Below the pieces are notes generated by a model. That model had not been told where the DNA came from, made no database searches, and saw only the letters and a list, made by a program, of their open reading frames with translations. 17,054 nt of DNA from UMGS1933 sp045593405 (GTDB lineage Bacteria > Bacillota > Clostridia > TANB77 > CAG-508): NCBI GenBank assembly GCA_045593405.1, contig JAZNWN010000032.1, forward strand, positions 1-17,054, written 5' to 3'. A program made the position numbers and the translations under genes. Every line of letters starts with the position of its first letter. The stretch's first letter is position 1. Positions 13,415 to 17,054 of the stretch are shown piece after piece.

Positions 13415-15847
13415 TTATTCTTCCTCTTTTTCAGAAATTTTTTCTATACTTACAACTTTTCCTTCATTTGTTCTCATTAAAGTTACACCTTGTGTTGATC
13501 TTCCAAGAATACTTATTTCAGAAGCATTTATTCTAATTATTGTTCCTGTGTCTGTTATAAGCATTACATCATCTGTATCATCAACTATTTTTATTCCTAC
13601 TATTTCACCTGTTTTTGGAGTAACTTTATATGTTATTACTCCTCTTCCAGCTCTTGCTTGTACTCTGTATTCATCAAGTTCTGTTCTTTTTCCAAAACCA
13701 TTTTCTGTTATAGCAAGAAGTGTTTGTTTGCTTCCTTCTACTATTGGTTCCATACCTATTACATAATCTTCTTTATCAAGTCTAATTCCAATTACACCCT
13801 GAGAAATTCGTCCTATTGGTCTTACATCTTTTTCTGTGAAAGTAATTGCAATACCTTTTCTTGTAACTAAAACAACATTGTCTTGTCCATCTGTTAATCT
13901 TACATCAATTAATTCATCATCATCTTTTAATGTAATTGATAATAATCCTGTTTTCTTGCCAGACATATATTCTGTTAGAGATGTTTTCTTAATCATACCA
14001 TTTCTTGTTGCAAATAATAAATATTTTCCTTCTGCAAAATTTTGAATTGGTATTATTGTTGATATTTTTTCATCGGCATCCAAACGTAATAAATTAACAA
14101 TTGCTGTTCCTTTTGCAGTTCTTCCTGCTTCTGGTATTTCATATCCTCTTAATTTATACATTTTTCCCTTATTACTAAAGAATAAAATTGTATCATGTGT
14201 AGAAGCTGTAAATATTTCTTTAACAAAATCTTCTTCTCTAGTTGCAATTCCTGTAATGCCTTTTCCTCCACGTTTTTGACTCTTATATGTATCAATTGGC
14301 ATTCTTTTTATATAACCAAAATGAGTTAAAGCAATTACTGTTTGTTCTTCTTTTATTAAATCTTCTACTTCAAGTTCCCCTTCAGCTGCAACTATTTTTG
14401 TTTTTCTTTCATCTCCATATTTTTCTTTTATTTCTATAAGCTCATCCTTAATTATTGTGTATACTAGAGTTTCACTTGATAATATTTCTTTTAAATATGC
14501 AATTAGTTTCATTAATTCGTTATATTCTTCTTCGATTTTCTCTCTTTGCAATCCTGATAATGTTTTTAATCTCATATCTAATATTGCCTGAGCCTGAATT
14601 TCAGAAAAACCAAACCTTTTCATTAATCTTTCTTTTGCATCATCATAAGCAGAGCGAATTATTTTGATTACTTCATCAATATTGTCAATTGCAATTCTTA
14701 ATCCTTCTAAAATATGTGCTCTCGCTTCTGCTTTATCAAGCTCAAACTTTGTTCTTCTTAAAATTACAACTCTTCTATGTTCTATATAATGATCTAAGCA
14801 TTCTCTTAATGTTAATATTCTTGGTTCTCCATCTACTAAAGCTAACATTATTATTCCAAAAGTGTCTTGAATTTGTGTGTATTTATATAGTAAATTTAAA
14901 ACCACTTGTGGATTTGCATCTCTTTTTAATTCTATTACTATTCTTACATCATGTTCTCTGTCAGATTCATCTCTTATTGCAGAAATCCCTTCAATTCTTT
15001 TTTCTTTTACAAGTTCTGCAATATGTTCAATTAATTTTGCTTTATTTACTTGATATGGTAATGAAGAAACAATTATTCTTCTTTTACCTCCAGACATTTC
15101 TTCAATTTCAGTTTCTCCTCTTAGTGTTATTTTCCCTCTACCTGTTGTATATGCTTTTTTTATTTCTTCTCTTCCTAAAATAGTTGCACCTGTTGGAAAA
15201 TCTGGTCCCTTTATAACTTGCATTAACTCCTCATCTGTAACTTCATCCTCATCTATTATTTTTACAATTCCATTAATAAGTTCTGTTAAATTATGAGGTG
15301 GAATATTTGTTGCCATACCAACCGCAATACCAGATGAACCATTTAAAAGCAATGCTGGTATTTTTGCAGGTAATACAGTTGGCTCTTGTAATCTATCATC
15401 AAAGTTTGGCATAAAATTAACTGTATTTTTTTCAATATCTGCAAGCATTAATTGAGATATTTTTGACATTCTTGCTTCAGTATAACGGTATGCTGCAGGA
15501 GGATCTCCATCTATAGAACCAAAGTTTCCGTGTCCATCTACCATCGGATATCTTAGTGAGAATGTTTGTGCCATTCTAACTAATGCATCATAAACAGAAG
15601 CATCTCCATGTGGATGATACCTTCCTAAAACGTCTCCAACTGTAGTAGCACATTTTCTATATGGCTTATCTGGAGTAATTCCATCTTCATGCATTGTATA
15701 TAAAATTCTTCTGTGCACTGGCTTCATACCGTCTCTTACATCTGGAAGAGCACGTGCAACAATAACGCTCATAGCATAATCAATATATGCATCTTGCATT
15801 TCTTTTTCGATATTTTTTTGAATAATAATTTCCTCTTTTTTGTCCAT
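13415..15847 (-). CDS. gyrA: DNA gyrase subunit A
   Basis: An 810-residue type IIA topoisomerase A subunit. With GyrB it introduces negative supercoils using ATP. The N-terminal winged-helix/tower region has the hallmark ALPDVRDGMKPVHRRILY (33-50), the quinolone pocket RYHPHGDASVYDALVRMAQ (76-94) and the active-site Tyr122 in YRYTEAR. The C-terminal beta-pinwheel contains the GyrA box QKRGGKG (524-530), which separates gyrase from topoisomerase IV ParC. Residue numbering matches E. coli: position 83 is Ala and position 87 Asp. Ala83 is the mycobacterial state and, by that analogy, would lower quinolone sensitivity. GAGG stands six bases before the ATG. It has its own promoter and is followed by a coupled 102-codon gene. 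gyrB is not in the window. Confidence 0.97.
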   Translation of the reverse strand: MDKKEEIIIQKNIEKEMQDAYIDYAMSVIVARALPDVRDGMKPVHRRILYTMHEDGITPDKPYRKCATTVGDVLGRYHPHGDASVYDALVRMAQTFSLRYPMVDGHGNFGSIDGDPPAAYRYTEARMSKISQLMLADIEKNTVNFMPNFDDRLQEPTVLPAKIPALLLNGSSGIAVGMATNIPPHNLTELINGIVKIIDEDEVTDEELMQVIKGPDFPTGATILGREEIKKAYTTGRGKITLRGETEIEEMSGGKRRIIVSSLPYQVNKAKLIEHIAELVKEKRIEGISAIRDESDREHDVRIVIELKRDANPQVVLNLLYKYTQIQDTFGIIMLALVDGEPRILTLRECLDHYIEHRRVVILRRTKFELDKAEARAHILEGLRIAIDNIDEVIKIIRSAYDDAKERLMKRFGFSEIQAQAILDMRLKTLSGLQREKIEEEYNELMKLIAYLKEILSSETLVYTIIKDELIEIKEKYGDERKTKIVAAEGELEVEDLIKEEQTVIALTHFGYIKRMPIDTYKSQKRGGKGITGIATREEDFVKEIFTASTHDTILFFSNKGKMYKLRGYEIPEAGRTAKGTAIVNLLRLDADEKISTIIPIQNFAEGKYLLFATRNGMIKKTSLTEYMSGKKTGLLSITLKDDDELIDVRLTDGQDNVVLVTRKGIAITFTEKDVRPIGRISQGVIGIRLDKEDYVIGMEPIVEGSKQTLLAITENGFGKRTELDEYRVQARAGRGVITYKVTPKTGEIVGIKIVDDTDDVMLITDTGTIIRINASEISILGRSTQGVTLMRTNEGKVVSIEKISEKEEE

Positions 15848-15884
15848 GTTTTTCCTCTTTTCATTTTGTGTATTTTACCTCGTA

Positions 15885-15913
15885 ATTATATATGATTAGT
15901 CTAATTTTTGCAA
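15885..15913 (-). promoter_or_regulatory. gyrA: gyrA promoter
   Basis: TTGCAA (15908-15913), 17 bases, consensus TATAAT (15885-15890) on the minus strand, about 30 bases before the gyrA start codon. Confidence 0.75.
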
Positions 15914-15947
15914 GAAAAAAACAAGATTTTCTTACGGAAATTGTTTG

Positions 15948-16019
15948 TGGACAGGGGGACGTAGTTTATGTCCATGGATTTGAATAATCCTATGGACATA
16001 AACTACGTCCCCCTGTCCA
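15948..16019. repeat. 72-bp palindrome, REPIN-like double hairpin
   Basis: The two 28-bp arms (15948-15975 and 15992-16019) are perfect inverse complements. Between them GGATT pairs with AATCC around a 5-base loop, with one bulged T. Each arm also contains its own hairpin (GGACGTA-GTT-TATGTCC), so the unit is two inverted copies of a small GGAC...GTCC palindrome. It lies between the 245-codon gene and the gyrA promoter and is much richer in GC than its surroundings. With no T-tract, a mobile repeat is likelier than a terminator, although it may stop or stabilise the upstream transcript. Confidence 0.85.
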
Positions 16020-16035
16020 TTTCTGGTTTTTTGTT

Positions 16036-16773
16036 TTAATAAACTAACATGGTAGATAATTCTATTTCTTCTTCTGTCAAATTAAATTTTCCTCCATTAT
16101 TCACTATAAGCTCGTGCATATTTTCTAGCTGTTCTACTTTGTTTAAAACATCTTGTATTGGTATTATTTTTTCCATTTCATTTTGTATTCTAGTATGTAT
16201 TTTCTTCATATTTGTAATGTCCTGTTCTTTATAATAATTATTCCATTTTTCTATATATCCATCTATCTTTTCTATTGCTGTTACCTGATCTTCCAAACTA
16301 TTATCAATACTTTCTTCTATATTTTTTAATATTGTTTTTTTACTTGATTTTATAAGTTTTGCTGTACTTGAACTAATCAACTTTTCTTCCTTTGCCCAAG
16401 TAATAACACTGTCTAATAAATCTGAAATTGTATCTAATAAACCTCCGCTTTGTATAACGGATTTTATTTGAGAAAGATTTTCAAAATTTCCTGTAAAAAT
16501 GCCTTCTATTGCTTTTCCCATATCAATTGCTTTATTTATTGCCATTTGTACTCCTTCTTTAAAACCAACATTTAAGACTGAGTCCTTTATTTCAATAATT
16601 TCATCTTCTAGCCATTCTGGAAGAACAGCTTTTATTCCAACATCAATTCCAGTATTTATAATTTTCCCTAAAGTAGATTCTAGAAATTCTTCCTGTTTTT
16701 CCTTTAAGTTATTTGATATTTCTTCTCTTACTTCCGGTTTTTTTAAATTATTTATTATTTCTGTTAAATTCAT
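16036..16773 (-). CDS. Hypothetical 245-residue soluble helical protein
   Basis: An intact gene: AAGGAGG stands seven bases upstream of the ATG at 16771-16773. The product is acidic and almost entirely helical, with long Glu/Lys/Ile heptad-like stretches (MNLTEIINNLKKPEVREEIS..., DGYIEKWNNYYKEQDITNMK). There is no signal peptide and no clear transmembrane helix. A moderately hydrophobic, glycine-bearing middle part (NTGIDVGIKAVLPEWLEDEI, GKAIEGIFTGN) may pack against a partner or membrane. No catalytic motif or cysteine is visible. I do not recognise the family. It is alone between two palindromic repeats and upstream of gyrA. Coding reality is well supported, function is not. Confidence 0.8.
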   Translation of the reverse strand: MNLTEIINNLKKPEVREEISNNLKEKQEEFLESTLGKIINTGIDVGIKAVLPEWLEDEIIEIKDSVLNVGFKEGVQMAINKAIDMGKAIEGIFTGNFENLSQIKSVIQSGGLLDTISDLLDSVITWAKEEKLISSSTAKLIKSSKKTILKNIEESIDNSLEDQVTAIEKIDGYIEKWNNYYKEQDITNMKKIHTRIQNEMEKIIPIQDVLNKVEQLENMHELIVNNGGKFNLTEEEIELSTMLVY

Positions 16774-16822
16774 AATTTTTCCTCCTTTTTAACTTTTCAA
16801 TTTTTTTAGTATTTTCTTTGAA

Positions 16823-16850
16823 GAACGGACGAGCAGTGCTCGTCCCTACA
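16823..16850. repeat. Dispersed palindromic repeat, GAACGGrCGA...TCGyCCCTACA type, copy 2
   Basis: GAACGGACGAGCA-G-TGCTCGTCCCTACA: 9-bp arms GGACGAGCA/TGCTCGTCC with the same GAAC and CTACA flanks as the copy at 2614-2640 and in the same orientation. The stem sequence differs but the pairing is kept, so structure is conserved over sequence. Confidence 0.65.
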
Positions 16851-16890
16851 TTTTTGTAGCCCTTTTTATGCTATTTTTTAAATTTTTATT

Positions 16891-17054
16891 TTAAAAAATT
16901 AATTTTATTATTTCTATTATTTTATTTTTTTCTTTAATATTAAATAAATTAAAAATAATAAAATTATATTTATTAAATTTATTTTTTAAATCATTTCTAT
17001 TTAAACTCTCAACATTACATTTTATTAAATTTATTTTTTTATTTATTTTAATTT
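16891..17054 (-). CDS. C-terminal end of a gene entering from the right edge
   Basis: A minus-strand frame is open from the window edge to TAA at 16891-16893, 53 residues ending KEKNKIIEIIKLIF. An uninterrupted frame of this length is unusual in DNA this rich in A and T, where stops are frequent. The residue mix (CNVESLNRND..., then alternating charged and hydrophobic) looks like protein rather than noise. The start and any domain are outside the window, and I do not recognise a family from the tail. It is co-oriented with the 245-residue gene, from which it is separated by a palindromic repeat. Confidence 0.45.
   Translation of the reverse strand, partial: IKINKKINLIKCNVESLNRNDLKNKFNKYNFIIFNLFNIKEKNKIIEIIKLIF

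Noticed and set aside
13548..15895. Plus-strand open frames antisense to gyrA, the longest 164 codons (14689-15183)
   Set aside because: Leu/Phe-rich composition is what antisense of AT-rich, Glu/Lys-rich coding gives; no start signals.

Overview
The DNA is very AT-rich and carries strong AAGGAGG-type ribosome binding sites, CCA-encoding tRNA genes, a T-box leader, a DnaD/DnaI-type primosome pair, a DUF1858 redox-disulfide protein and a mycobacteria-like GyrA quinolone pocket. Together these point to the chromosome of a low-GC, anaerobic Firmicute, most likely an uncultured gut-type clostridium. The standard genetic code fits, because TGA is used as a stop.

Layout, left to right. (1) 1-1235: the start of a small anchored membrane protein running off the left edge, then two divergent XRE-type repressors sharing a 137-bp control region, the larger with a LexA/CI-like S24 tail whose cleavage residues look degraded. 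(2) 1293-2770: a cytoplasmic starch-binding-module protein convergent with an SDR reductase of FabG/YmfI type. (3) 2737-3343: a minus-strand tRNA operon Lys(UUU)-Glu(UUC)-Thr(UGU). The Thr gene is split, directly after the anticodon, by a 234-nt group I intron whose P, Q, R and S core elements, P1 and P3 are legible. (4) 3367-3549: a DUF1858 protein. (5) 3640-7145: a plus-strand operon resembling part of a conjugative type IV secretion system: a putative 47-codon membrane peptide, a VirD4/TraM-like coupling ATPase, a VirB2/TrbC-like pilin broken by a +1 frameshift, a VirB6/TrbL-like membrane protein and a PrgI-like protein. There is no VirB4 ATPase, relaxase or integrase here. Several of these genes seem to start at TTG, GTG or even ATA. 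(6) 7237-9465: the DnaD-like and DnaI/DnaC-like helicase-loading proteins. (7) 9462-13080: a tiny two-helix membrane protein and ileS with an Ile T-box leader. A 107-bp nested palindrome sits between the T-box terminator and the ileS ribosome binding site. (8) 13105-15913: gyrA with a translationally coupled 102-codon downstream gene. (9) 15948-17054: a 72-bp near-perfect palindrome, a 245-codon protein of unknown function, a dispersed palindromic repeat, and the C-terminal end of a gene entering from the right edge.

Most genes are housekeeping: translation (tRNAs, ileS), replication (dnaD, dnaI/dnaC, gyrA) and small-molecule reduction. The accessory signals are the T4SS-like operon, the repressor pair at the left end, the intron, and at least three kinds of intergenic palindrome: CCCTACA/TGTAGGG boxes, the GGAC...GTCC double hairpin and the ileS-leader palindrome. 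The palindromes suggest a genome colonised by REP-like elements.
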